The translations under genes were made by a program, and so were the position numbers. Below, piece after piece: positions 1-6,551 of a DNA stretch of 9,488 nucleotides. The notes beneath the pieces were generated by a model. It had not been told where the DNA came from. It saw nothing but the letters and a program-made list of their open reading frames with translations, and made no database searches. The stretch is from Pseudomonadota bacterium (GTDB taxonomy: Bacteria; Desulfobacterota; Desulfarculia; Desulfarculales; JAHJDS01), in assembly GCA_018812395.1 (NCBI GenBank), contig JAHJDS010000350.1, positions 1 to 9,488 of the forward strand, given 5' to 3'. How positions within the stretch are numbered: position 1 is the first letter of the stretch; every line of letters begins with the position of its first letter.

Positions 1-658
1 CGCCCGTCCGCCGGGTCCTTTTCTTGCCGCCGGCCAGGATCCGTTGGCGGGGGCCGCCCAGGTAGTCGTCCAGGGCGGCCTGGGCCGCCTGGCCGATGGG
101 CACCACCCGCTCCTTGCCGCCCTTGCCCCAGACCAGCAGGAAACCGGCGTCGGCACGGTAGCCGTCGAGCCTGAGGCCCACCAGCTCGCTGACCCGAAGC
201 CCGGCGGCGTAGAGGAGTTCCAGCATGGCCCGGTCCCGCCGGCCGCGATCCGTGCCGGCGTCCGGGGCGCCCAGCAGCCGCTCCACCTCGTCGGACGACA
301 ACATCGTCGGCAGCTTGCCGGTGAAACGGGGCGTCTCCAAGTCCTCGGCCGGCGTCGAACCGATGACCCTCTCCCTGGCCAGCCACGAGAAAAAGCCCTT
401 GACCGCCGACAGGACCCGGGCCCGGGAGCGGGGGGCCAGGCCCGCCTTTTCCAGGGCGACCATGAAGTCGACGACGTGCAACTCCTGCACCTCACCTGGG
501 CCGCCGAGGAGCCGGTGGTCGAGATGATTTAGCAGCCGCCTCAGATCCCGGCTGTAACCGTCGACCGTGTGCCGGCTCAGGCCGCGCTCCACCCCCAGGT
601 GGGCCAGGTATTCATCGACCAGGGGCTCGAAGGAATTTTGGGCCGGTCCGTCTTGCAT
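1..658 (-). CDS. xerD: XerD-like site-specific tyrosine recombinase, 3' part outside window
   Basis: Partial gene of 219 codons running off the left edge. Family role: XerC/XerD resolve chromosome dimers at dif by strand exchange. Seen: an N-terminal SAM-like core-binding domain (about residues 8-100, with SRHTVDGYSRDLRRLL and VLSAVKGFFSWLAR), a linker with LETPRFTGKLPTMLS, then the start of the catalytic domain with RDRAMLELLYAAGLRVSELVGL-type sequence. Arg155 in GLRVSEL is the first catalytic Arg, and Lys179 in WGKGGKERVVP is the beta-hairpin Lys. Their spacing of 24 residues equals that in E. coli XerD (R148, K172). The HxxR, His/Trp and Tyr motifs would lie outside the window. ATG at 658 is chosen because GAGG lies just upstream. 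It is divergent from the thioesterase with a 31-base gap. The linker wording favours XerD over XerC or a phage integrase, but the paralogue is not certain. Confidence 0.9.
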   Translation of the reverse strand, partial: MQDGPAQNSFEPLVDEYLAHLGVERGLSRHTVDGYSRDLRRLLNHLDHRLLGGPGEVQELHVVDFMVALEKAGLAPRSRARVLSAVKGFFSWLARERVIGSTPAEDLETPRFTGKLPTMLSSDEVERLLGAPDAGTDRGRRDRAMLELLYAAGLRVSELVGLRLDGYRADAGFLLVWGKGGKERVVPIGQAAQAALDDYLGGPRQRILAGGKKRTRRTG

Positions 659-689
659 TTCATCCTCGCCCGGGCGTAAGCTGGGCCCC

Positions 690-1124
690 ATGGAAAATAT
701 ATCGCCCGACGTGGCCTGGGCCTACGAAATCTTCACACAAAACCGGTTCATGTACCACATCGGCGTCCGGATGACCGAGCTGTCTCGGGGCCGGTGCGTG
801 ATGTTCCTGCCTTTCGGCGAGCACTTACTCCAGTCGGCCCGGATCGTCCAGGGCGGGGCTCTGGCCGCGGTCCTGGACGAGGCGGCGGCCTACGCCGTGC
901 TGACCCTGTGCGACTCGAGCCTCAAGAACCTGGCGACCATCGAGTACAAGGTCAACTTCCTGTCCTCGTCGACCGAGCACGATTTCACGGCCGTGGCCCA
1001 GGTGGCCCGCAAGGGCGGCCGGGTGGCCCTGCTCGAGGGTCAAGGCCACTGGTCCGACGGCCGCGAGGCGATCCGGGGTCTGTTCACCTTCCTGATAACC
1101 ACCGAGGATGATCAGAATTCGTAA
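690..1124 (+). CDS. PaaI-family hotdog-fold acyl-CoA thioesterase
   Basis: A 144-residue single hotdog domain, the usual length for PaaI/YbgC-like thioesterases, which hydrolyse acyl-CoA or aryl-CoA esters in the cytoplasm. Seen: an N-terminal helix and strand (NRFMYHIGVRMTEL), a central helix motif IVQGGALAAVLDEAAAYA (residues 52-69), and the strands KNLATIEYKVNFL and DFTAVAQVARKGGRVALLEGQG. Asp63 sits nine residues after the first position of the HGG-type motif, as the catalytic Asp61 does in E. coli PaaI. The motif's usual His is Gln54 here. The ATG at 690 is preferred to in-frame codons further upstream because the fold begins there and the earlier codons overlap xerD. No clear Shine-Dalgarno is visible. 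It is convergent with the M24 peptidase gene, overlapping it by 13 bases. The substrate cannot be read from sequence. Confidence 0.85.
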   Translation: MENISPDVAWAYEIFTQNRFMYHIGVRMTELSRGRCVMFLPFGEHLLQSARIVQGGALAAVLDEAAAYAVLTLCDSSLKNLATIEYKVNFLSSSTEHDFTAVAQVARKGGRVALLEGQGHWSDGREAIRGLFTFLITTEDDQNS

Positions 1125-2215
1125 AAAGTCTCGTCCCGGTTGAGCACCCGGACGCCGGACTCCTCCAAGACGACCATCTGCTCGAGCCGCACCCCGCCCC
1201 AACCCGGCAGATAGACCCCCGGTTCGATGGTGAAGACCATGCCGGGCAGAAGTGGCGTCGGCCGGATGGCCGACAGCGAGGGGCTCTCGTGGGTGGCCAG
1301 GCCCACGCCGTGCCCCAGGGCGTGGCCGAAGTTCTCCGCCCAGCCGGCCTCGGTGATGACCTCCCGGGCCAGGGCGTCGGCCTCGGCCCCGTCCATGCCC
1401 GGCCTGATCCCGTCGGTGGCCGCCCCCAGGGCCCGCCGGACCACGGCGTAGACCTCCTTGAATTTGTCGTCCGGCTCGCCCAGGATCACCGTCCGGGACA
1501 TGTCGGCCCGATAACCCCGGTGCCGGGCCCCGAGGTCGAACAGGACCGGCTCGCCGGATTGCAGGGGCCGGTCCGTCGGCTCGGCGTGGGGCTCGGCCGC
1601 GTTCGACCCGGCGGCGACGATGGGCGGAAAGGCCACGTCGTCGGCCCCCAAATCCCGCATGGTCTTCTCGATCTCCCAGGCCACCTGCCGCTCGGTCCGT
1701 CCCGGCTCCAGGGCCCGATACACCCGCTGAAACGCGGTCTCGGTCAACGCCACGGCCTCTCGGATCAAGGCCAGTTCCCGGCGGTCCTTGAGGCGGCGCT
1801 GTTGTTCGACCAGGCCCTCGGCCGCGATCAACTCGACCCCGAGACCGGCGTCGGACAGGGCGGCCGCCAGCCGGTCGCGGAGGGCGACGCTGATCCACTC
1901 GGCCTCGAACCCCAGGCGGCGGACCCCGGCCCGCTCGAGGAGTCCGGGCAGGGACTCCGCCAGGCCCCCCGAATAGACGTGGATCTCGGCCAGGGTCGCC
2001 TGGCTCTCGGCGGTCAGGGCGTAGCGGGCGTCGGTGGCCAGGATGACGGCCCGGTCCGAGACCAGGGCCGCGCCCGAGGATTCGCCGGGCTGGCCGTCAT
2101 CCGGGGTAAAGCCGGTCAGGTAGCGGCGGTTGGCCGGCCCCATCACCAGCAGGCCGTCCAGTCGCTCCCGCCTGAGCGTTTTTCGTAGTTCGGCCAATCG
2201 TCGTTTCAGGGACAA
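1112..2215 (-). CDS. M24-family Xaa-Pro peptidase (aminopeptidase P / prolidase-like)
   Basis: A 367-residue dimetal peptidase predicted to cleave Xaa-Pro peptide bonds in the cytoplasm. Seen: an N-terminal creatinase-like domain (about 1-135, with DGLLVMGPANRRYLTGF) and a C-terminal pita-bread domain (about 140-367). All five metal ligands are present: Asp227 (LFDLGA), Asp238 (ADMSRT), His302 (GHGVGLATHE), Glu331 (FTIEPGVY) and Glu345 (VRLEQMV). His210 and His309 match the family's accessory histidines. The start is TTG at 2215, supported by GAGGAG at 2224-2229, eight bases upstream; that Shine-Dalgarno overlaps the stop codon of the alpha/beta hydrolase gene, so the two are cotranscribed. 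This is the last gene of the operon. Length and domain plan fit short bacterial Xaa-Pro peptidases (YpdF/PepQ type); substrate length preference is unknown. Confidence 0.93.
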   Translation of the reverse strand: MSLKRRLAELRKTLRRERLDGLLVMGPANRRYLTGFTPDDGQPGESSGAALVSDRAVILATDARYALTAESQATLAEIHVYSGGLAESLPGLLERAGVRRLGFEAEWISVALRDRLAAALSDAGLGVELIAAEGLVEQQRRLKDRRELALIREAVALTETAFQRVYRALEPGRTERQVAWEIEKTMRDLGADDVAFPPIVAAGSNAAEPHAEPTDRPLQSGEPVLFDLGARHRGYRADMSRTVILGEPDDKFKEVYAVVRRALGAATDGIRPGMDGAEADALAREVITEAGWAENFGHALGHGVGLATHESPSLSAIRPTPLLPGMVFTIEPGVYLPGWGGVRLEQMVVLEESGVRVLNRDETFYEF

Positions 2216-2227
2216 GGCGCACGCTCC

Positions 2228-3109
2228 TCAGGGCAAGGGATCGAACCAGGCCGTCAATTCCCGAACCACGTCGCCGGGACGCTCCAGTTGGGGCGCGTGC
2301 CCGCAGTGGTCAAGTTCAACGAGTTTCGATCGGGGTAAATCTCGAGCCAACCGCCGCCCCAATGACGCCGGAATCAGCCGGTCCTGACGGCCCCAGACGA
2401 TCATGGTCGGCGTCGCCATCCGGTCGTACTCCGCCGTCCGGGCGTGAACCCGGTCGGTGTCAAAGGCCCGCAGTACCTGCCGCAGGTTTTTGCGGTAATC
2501 CCGGCGGGCCCGGGGCCCGGCCAACTCGTCGATGAAATCGTCGCTCACCGCCCCCGGGTCAAAGACCAGGCGACGGGCCGTGAACCGGATCATGGCCCGG
2601 CTCATGAGCGCCGTGGCCAGCGGGCCGAACAGACGCGATTTGATCAGGGCCAGGGACCAGACCAGCTTCATCGGGTAACAGGCCGGGTCCAAGACGGCCG
2701 CGGCCGTCACCCGCTCCGGAAACTCGAGGGCCGCCAGCAGGGTCAGTCCGCCGCCCAGGGAATTGCCGGCCACGAAAAACCGGTCCAGCCCCAGATGGTC
2801 GGCCATGGCCATCAGGGCCCGGACCATGGTTTCGGGCGAGTAGTCGAAACCGATCTCAAAGGCCGAGGCCCCGAAACCGGGCAAATCCGGGGCGACGAGC
2901 CGGTATCCGGCCGCGATCAGCCCCGGCACGACCCGGTGCCAGGTGTAGGCCGTGTCGGCGTAGCCGTGCAGCAGGACCAGCGGCCGGCCCCGGCCCAGGT
3001 CCAGAACCCGCAGGACGCCGCCGTTGACCTTGATCCGTTGCCGGCCGTTTTGCCCGTCCACCCAGGCCCAAAACTCGGGCCCGGTCATGATCGGGGCGTC
3101 CCGGCTCAT
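2228..3109 (-). CDS. Alpha/beta-fold hydrolase
   Basis: A 293-residue serine hydrolase of the alpha/beta superfamily, similar in plan to haloalkane dehalogenase-like and MhpC/BioH-like esterases. Seen: the oxyanion-hole motif LVLLHGYADTAYTW (residues 44-57), the APDLPGFGAS loop (73-82), the nucleophile elbow GNSLGG with Ser117, the acid Asp243 in WGRQDRLIP and the base His271 in CGHAPQLE. A cap domain fills roughly residues 140-220. There is no signal peptide, so it is cytoplasmic. ATG at 3109 is chosen because it overlaps the preceding stop as ATGA and has a GGGAGG-type Shine-Dalgarno about seven bases upstream; longer readings enter the SAM hydrolase gene. It lies between the SAM hydrolase and the M24 peptidase in one operon. 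Substrate is not predictable. Confidence 0.92.
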   Translation of the reverse strand: MSRDAPIMTGPEFWAWVDGQNGRQRIKVNGGVLRVLDLGRGRPLVLLHGYADTAYTWHRVVPGLIAAGYRLVAPDLPGFGASAFEIGFDYSPETMVRALMAMADHLGLDRFFVAGNSLGGGLTLLAALEFPERVTAAAVLDPACYPMKLVWSLALIKSRLFGPLATALMSRAMIRFTARRLVFDPGAVSDDFIDELAGPRARRDYRKNLRQVLRAFDTDRVHARTAEYDRMATPTMIVWGRQDRLIPASLGRRLARDLPRSKLVELDHCGHAPQLERPGDVVRELTAWFDPLP

Positions 3110-3915
3110 CGGCCGCCCTCCCCCGGGGCCGGACCGATCCCGACCTCCGGGCGATCCCCCGGCGCCAGGTCCAGCCCCCGCCGGGCGTCGCCGCCGCTCA
3201 CGGCGATTTCCAGATACCCGGCGCTGCCGAACAGGGCGCATAACGTCCCGGCCGCAACCTCGGCGTAGGCGCCGACCAAAGGGACGGTCCGTCCGTCGGC
3301 CAGATGGACCGCGGCCGGGCGCCCCGCCAAAAGGGCCGCCACAATGACCCGGTCCAGGTTGGTGACCAGATTGCCGAACCGATCGGCGAACAGGACCTGA
3401 CCGACCAGGCGGTCTTCCCGCCGGCGGGGCGTCGGCAGTTCCAGGCGGACCGGGTTGAGCACCGGCGGCCCCAGTCCGGTCGGATCGCCCCCGTCGGCCA
3501 GTCGGGCCGCGGCCGGGGCGAACAGGTCCCGACCGTGGAAGGTGCGGCTGGTGTCCGGCCCGAACGCGGTCGTGATTTCCCGGGCCAACCAGTTGCCGCC
3601 GCGGGACATGGCCGGCCACAGCACGCCGTTGTCCGGCCCCATCAGGATGCCCCCGGGCGTCTTGACCGCCAGGGCCCGCCGGTCGGTGCCCACGCCCGGG
3701 TCGACCACGACCACGTGAATCGTCCCCGGCGGAAAATACTCGACGCTGGTCATCAGCACCCAGGCGGCCTGGGTGATGTTCTGGGGTTCGATATCATGGG
3801 TCAGGTCGATGACCGTCGCCCGGGGGCATCGCCCGGAGATGACCCCCTTGAGTTGGCCCACGTAGTGACCGAGGCCGAAATCGGTGGTCAAGGTGATGAT
3901 CCGGGGCAAGTTCAT
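3106..3915 (-). CDS. S-adenosyl-L-methionine hydrolase (adenosine-forming), DUF62 family
   Basis: A 269-residue protein of the SAM hydroxide adenosyltransferase (duf-62) family, which splits SAM with hydroxide into adenosine and L-methionine and is related to the fluorinase and chlorinase enzymes. Seen: the N-terminal domain starts with IITLTTDFGLGHYVGQLKG; the family's Asp-Arg-His triad is present as Asp72 and Arg79 (VVDPGVGTDRR) and His127 (FHGRDLFAP); LMGPDNGVL (residues 91-99) follows. The C-terminal domain carries VLFADRFGNLVTNL (174-187) and LFGSAGYLEIAVSGGDA (228-243). It lacks the extra loop that marks fluorinases, so hydrolase is the better call. ATG at 3915 overlaps the Sir2 remnant stop as ATGA, and its own stop overlaps the alpha/beta hydrolase start in the same way. 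Its biological purpose in bacteria is not well settled. Confidence 0.93.
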   Translation of the reverse strand: MNLPRIITLTTDFGLGHYVGQLKGVISGRCPRATVIDLTHDIEPQNITQAAWVLMTSVEYFPPGTIHVVVVDPGVGTDRRALAVKTPGGILMGPDNGVLWPAMSRGGNWLAREITTAFGPDTSRTFHGRDLFAPAAARLADGGDPTGLGPPVLNPVRLELPTPRRREDRLVGQVLFADRFGNLVTNLDRVIVAALLAGRPAAVHLADGRTVPLVGAYAEVAAGTLCALFGSAGYLEIAVSGGDARRGLDLAPGDRPEVGIGPAPGEGGR

Positions 3916-4274
3916 TGGTCGATCAAACGCGGCAGGATCTCACCGGCCCGACCCGGCAGGGTCACGTCCAGGCGGCCGGTGTCGGGCGTGGGTTCCAGGT
4001 CGATCTCGACCAGGGCCAGGTGGGCCGGGTTGGGCCGCCAGACGGCGATCGGCCCCCGCCGCCGGTCAGACCACTCCCCGACCAGCCTCGGCTCCCGAAC
4101 GAAGGCCTGAGGCGTGGCCAGGTCCTCGGGCCGGCATCGCCGCCACCGGCCGTCCGCGCCGCGAAAGGTGGGGACCCCGCTTTCGGCCGAAACCCCGGCG
4201 CCGGGCAGGACGCTGATCGAGCCAGCGGCCCTTAGAAGGCGACAAGCGGTTTCAAAGTCCGGATGTGGCTCCAT
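3912..4274 (-). pseudogene. Sir2-family NAD-dependent deacylase lacking its catalytic core (in-frame internal deletion)
   Basis: An open 120-codon frame that joins the two ends of a sirtuin. Residues 18-90 match the N-terminal third: SVLPGAGVSAESGVPTF holds the NAD-binding GAGxS and PTFRG motifs (25-39), followed by the EDLATPQAF region and PNPAHLALVE (81-90). Residues 91-120 match the C-terminal end (IDLEPTP, then PGRAGEILPRL). Everything usually in between is absent: TQNxDxLHxxAG, the catalytic HG, the zinc-binding cysteines and the GTS motif, about 110-130 residues. Such a product could not bind zinc or deacylate. The join falls at a perfect inverted repeat, GGTCGA-TC-TCGACC (3998-4011). 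ATG at 4274 is chosen because a TTGACA promoter ends about 20 bases upstream; an in-frame ATG at 4304 lies inside its -10 box. The frame stays open to the ATGA overlap with the SAM hydrolase gene. It could be a real remnant kept for coupling, or an assembly deletion. Confidence 0.82.
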
Positions 4275-4300
4275 ATTTCGATCCAGTCTCCCCTGAGCCA

Positions 4301-4330
4301 ACATTACCGGTCCAGAGGGGGTGATGTCAA
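4301..4330 (-). promoter_or_regulatory. Candidate sigma-70 promoter of the Sir2-remnant/SAM-hydrolase operon
   Basis: On the minus strand a perfect TTGACA (4330-4325) is followed after 18 bases by TAATGT (4306-4301). The expected transcription start is near 4294, which leaves a leader of about 20 bases before the ATG at 4274, with GGGGAG inside it. The -10 box is weak (3 of 6 consensus positions), so the call rests mainly on the -35 box and the position. Confidence 0.5.
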
Positions 4331-4340
4331 CGCTGGCTTT

Positions 4341-4369
4341 TTGGGAAAAGATGTGGTATCCTGTATTAA
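4341..4369 (+). promoter_or_regulatory. Candidate sigma-70 promoter driving the rho leader
   Basis: TTGGGA (4341-4346), a 17-base spacer and TATTAA (4364-4369), with TG directly before the -10 box. Each hexamer matches 4 of 6 consensus positions. The site stands in an AT-rich island in otherwise GC-rich DNA and is back to back with the minus-strand promoter (the -35 boxes are ten bases apart). If used, transcription would start near 4376 and give rho an untranslated leader of about 350 bases. Confidence 0.4.
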
Positions 4370-4375
4370 ATTCAT

Positions 4376-4728
4376 CGATCCGGATGCCGCCCGGTCCCCC
4401 GTTGCGGACCGGTTCAAGGGCGCGGTGGTGAATCGAAGGCATCCAGGTTCCGACCCAAGATAGATAGGGCTACCAACGTCACGGCAAATCAATTCGTCCT
4501 GAAACGTCGACCGTTTCTTGGCTGAATAGTCGGTCGGGTGTTGATTTAGTGAACGTTGGGCATCGACCGACGCCCGCGGTCCGGGCCGTTGTCGGGCCGG
4601 CCCGGCCGGTCCCCGGACCCAGGCCCGGCCGCCTGGTCCCCATCGCCCCCTGGCCGGATCGTCATGAAATACAACTTGGCGAGGGGACGGCCCTCGTCGC
4701 GCGGTTCCAGTTAATATCGAGGCGGTAA
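4376..4728 (+). promoter_or_regulatory. Long structured leader upstream of rho
   Basis: About 350 bases with no convincing gene. Perfect helices seen: CCGGTCC/GGACCGG (4391-4397 with 4406-4412); CGACCG/CGGTCG (4508-4513 with 4531-4536); GTCGGTCG/CGACCGAC (4529-4536 with 4564-4571); GGTCCGGG/CCCGGACC (4578-4585 with 4612-4619); CCAGGC/GCCTGG (4619-4624 with 4631-4636), extended outward by GGACC/GGTCC past a bulged C; CGAGGG/CCCTCG (4680-4685 with 4691-4696). The second and third helices share 4531-4536, and the fourth and fifth overlap at 4615-4619, so each pair is mutually exclusive. The stretch 4601-4660 is rich in C. A 16-codon frame (ATG 4664 to TAA 4714) ends 14 bases before rho but has only a weak ribosome site. 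Known family behaviour: rho genes are often autoregulated by Rho-dependent attenuation in the leader. No known riboswitch is recognised. Confidence 0.4.
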
Positions 4729-5844
4729 TTGTCAAAAACGAGCACGACAATCGGTTTATTGGATCTGTCCACCAAGGGTTTCGGATTCTTGCGGAGTGAG
4801 GACAAGGCTTACCAGCTCACGCCCGACGACCCGTACATCTCCCAGGCCGTGATCAAGCGGTTTCGGTTGAGACCGGGACAGGAGATCGAGGCCGAACTCG
4901 GGCCCGGGGCCCGGGGCGGCCACGCGGTCAAGAACGTCATCACCATCTCGGGTCTGCCCCCGGCCGAGGCCGCCGGGCTGCCCAAGTTCAACAACCTGAC
5001 CAGCGTCTCGCCCACGGAGCGCCTCCGGATGGAGACCTCCGGCGGGCCGGTGACCATGCGCCTGGTGGACCTGGTCACCCCCTTGGGCCGGGGCGCCCGG
5101 GGCCTGATCGTCGCCCCGCCCCGGACGGGCAAGACGACCATCCTCAAGCAGATGGCCCAGGCCATGACCACCAATCAGCCCGACCTCAAGGTCATCGCCC
5201 TGCTGGTCGACGAGCGGCCCGAGGAGGTGACCGACATGCGGCGGTCCATCGACGGCCTGGTGGTGGCCAGTTCCATGGACCAGGAACCGGCCAATCACCG
5301 CCGCATCGCCACCCTGATGATCGCCGCCGCCCGACGCCGGGTCGAGGCCGGGGAGGACGTGTTCGTCATCCTGGACTCGGTCACCCGCCTGGCCCGGGCC
5401 TTCAACCAGGCCCAGAACAGCGGCCGGACCATGACCGGCGGCCTGGACGCCAAGGCCATGGAGGTCCCCCGGCAGATCTTCGGCTCGGCCCGGGAGACCG
5501 AGGAAGGGGGGTCGCTGACCATCGTCGCCACGGCCCTGGTGGACACCGGCTCCCGCATGGACGAGTTGATCTTTCAGGAGTTCAAGGGCACCGGCAACAT
5601 GGAGCTGTCCCTGTCCCGGGAGATGGCCGACCGGCGCGTCTGGCCGGCGATCAACATCGCCGAGAGCGGCACCCGCAAGGAAGAGCTTCTGTTCGACGAA
5701 CTGGAGCGGGCGACGGTGCCCCTCATCCGCCGGGCCCTGCTCAAGCTCCGGCCCGAGCAGGCCACCGAGAAGATGGCCCAGACCCTGGCCAAGCACCCGG
5801 ACAACAAGTCATTCCTGACCCTGGTCAAGGAAGGGGAGTTTTAA
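4729..5844 (+). CDS. rho: Transcription termination factor Rho, short form without N-terminal domain
   Basis: A 371-residue RNA-dependent hexameric ATPase that ends transcription of untranslated RNA. Seen: the cold-shock RNA-binding domain (about 8-75) with RNP motif KGFGFLRS (16-23); Walker A VAPPRTGKT (128-136); the catalytic region LLVDERPEEVTDMRR (158-172); Walker B VFVILDSVTR (211-220); Q-loop SGRTMTGGLD (231-240); EFKGTGNMEL (284-293); R-loop SGTRKEELL (313-321). E. coli Rho has 419 residues; the missing part is the N-terminal helical domain of about 47 residues. It is truly absent, because an in-frame TAA (4726-4728) directly precedes the TTG start at 4729, and GAGG lies six bases upstream of that start. 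Walker A reads PPRTGKT where E. coli has PPKAGKT. It is convergent with the hydrolase gene, and their TAA stops overlap. Confidence 0.96.
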   Translation: MSKTSTTIGLLDLSTKGFGFLRSEDKAYQLTPDDPYISQAVIKRFRLRPGQEIEAELGPGARGGHAVKNVITISGLPPAEAAGLPKFNNLTSVSPTERLRMETSGGPVTMRLVDLVTPLGRGARGLIVAPPRTGKTTILKQMAQAMTTNQPDLKVIALLVDERPEEVTDMRRSIDGLVVASSMDQEPANHRRIATLMIAAARRRVEAGEDVFVILDSVTRLARAFNQAQNSGRTMTGGLDAKAMEVPRQIFGSARETEEGGSLTIVATALVDTGSRMDELIFQEFKGTGNMELSLSREMADRRVWPAINIAESGTRKEELLFDELERATVPLIRRALLKLRPEQATEKMAQTLAKHPDNKSFLTLVKEGEF

Positions 5845-6532
5845 GCGGTATCGGCCCGTAACCTCCGCCTGACCGTGGGCGGCGCGAACGGCCCGCCGTG
5901 GGCGGCCAGGATCGTCGACGGGGCCAGGTCGAGAACGCGCTGGATGCTGGCCCGGACCTGATCGGGGTCGTCGGCGAACCAGGGCCACCCGGGCCGGCGC
6001 GGCCGGAAAATTCCCCCGAAGATCAGATCCCCGACCATCACCGGCCCGCCGGGCACACTGACCGAGACCGAGCCCGGCGTGTGACCCGGGGTGGGGATCA
6101 CCCGGGCCCCCACCCCGAACTGGTCCAGGACCGACTCCCCGTCCAAAAGACGTCCGGCTCGACCGGCGGCCCGCTGCCCGGGGTGAAACGTCCCATCAGG
6201 CGCTTCATCCATCGGCCCGTGGCCCCGGTGGGCCTGACCGGCGGATTGAATCCCCGGCGCAAGACGTCGGCGTCGGCGGGATGCACGGCCACCGGCGCGC
6301 CGGTGGCCTCTTTGAGGGCGGCGGCCGCGCCGAAGTGGTCCACGTGGCCGTGGGTGATCAGAATCAGCGACAACTGGTCGGGTTCGATCCCGGCCGCGCC
6401 CAAACGCTTCAGGATGCGCCCCTCGTCCCCGGGGTTGCCGGCGTCGACCAAGACCACCCGGTCGCCCTTGAGGGCAAAGGCCTTGGTCGTGCCCAGGGAC
6501 AGGGTCAACACCTCGACGTCGGTGGGATTCAT
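5841..6532 (-). pseudogene. Metallo-beta-lactamase-fold hydrolase, split by a one-base frameshift
   Basis: A metal-dependent hydrolase of the glyoxalase II/MBL superfamily. The first frame starts at ATG 6532 (GGGGGTGAT upstream), carries ALKGDRVVLVDAGNPGDE and the metal motif HGHVDH (residues 61-66), and is sound to about residue 129 (PVEPDVF). Homology then continues in another frame: LDGESVLDQFG, the ligand His in TPGHTPGSVSV, the ligand Asp in VMVGDLIFGG and the last His in ILAAHGGPF. The switch point is the four-base A run at 6145-6148 (T on the coding strand); one extra T would restore a frame of about 230 residues, a normal length. Without it the first frame reaches a stop at 6098. All metal ligands survive across the two frames, so the lesion is either recent or a sequencing indel. 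It is the last gene of an operon with the two genes to its right. Substrate unknown. Confidence 0.85.
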
Positions 6533-6551
6533 CAATCACCCCCGGCCGGGA

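Noticed and set aside
825..1898. 357-codon minus-strand frame across the thioesterase and the M24 peptidase
   Set aside because: It is an Arg/Gly/Pro-rich alternate frame of the M24 gene with no domain signature.
4664..4714. 16-codon leader peptide before rho
   Set aside because: The start codon has only a weak ribosome site, and the peptide has no run of a regulatory amino acid; kept only as a remark in the leader entry.
4376..4728. tRNA or known riboswitch in the rho upstream region
   Set aside because: No cloverleaf with a T-loop consensus, and no conserved riboswitch core that I can recognise.
4756..5796. Long open frame (346 codons) on the minus strand, antisense to rho
   Set aside because: GC-rich codon bias leaves antisense frames open; the translation is Gly/His/Pro/Gln-rich and low in complexity, and the plus strand encodes an unmistakable Rho.
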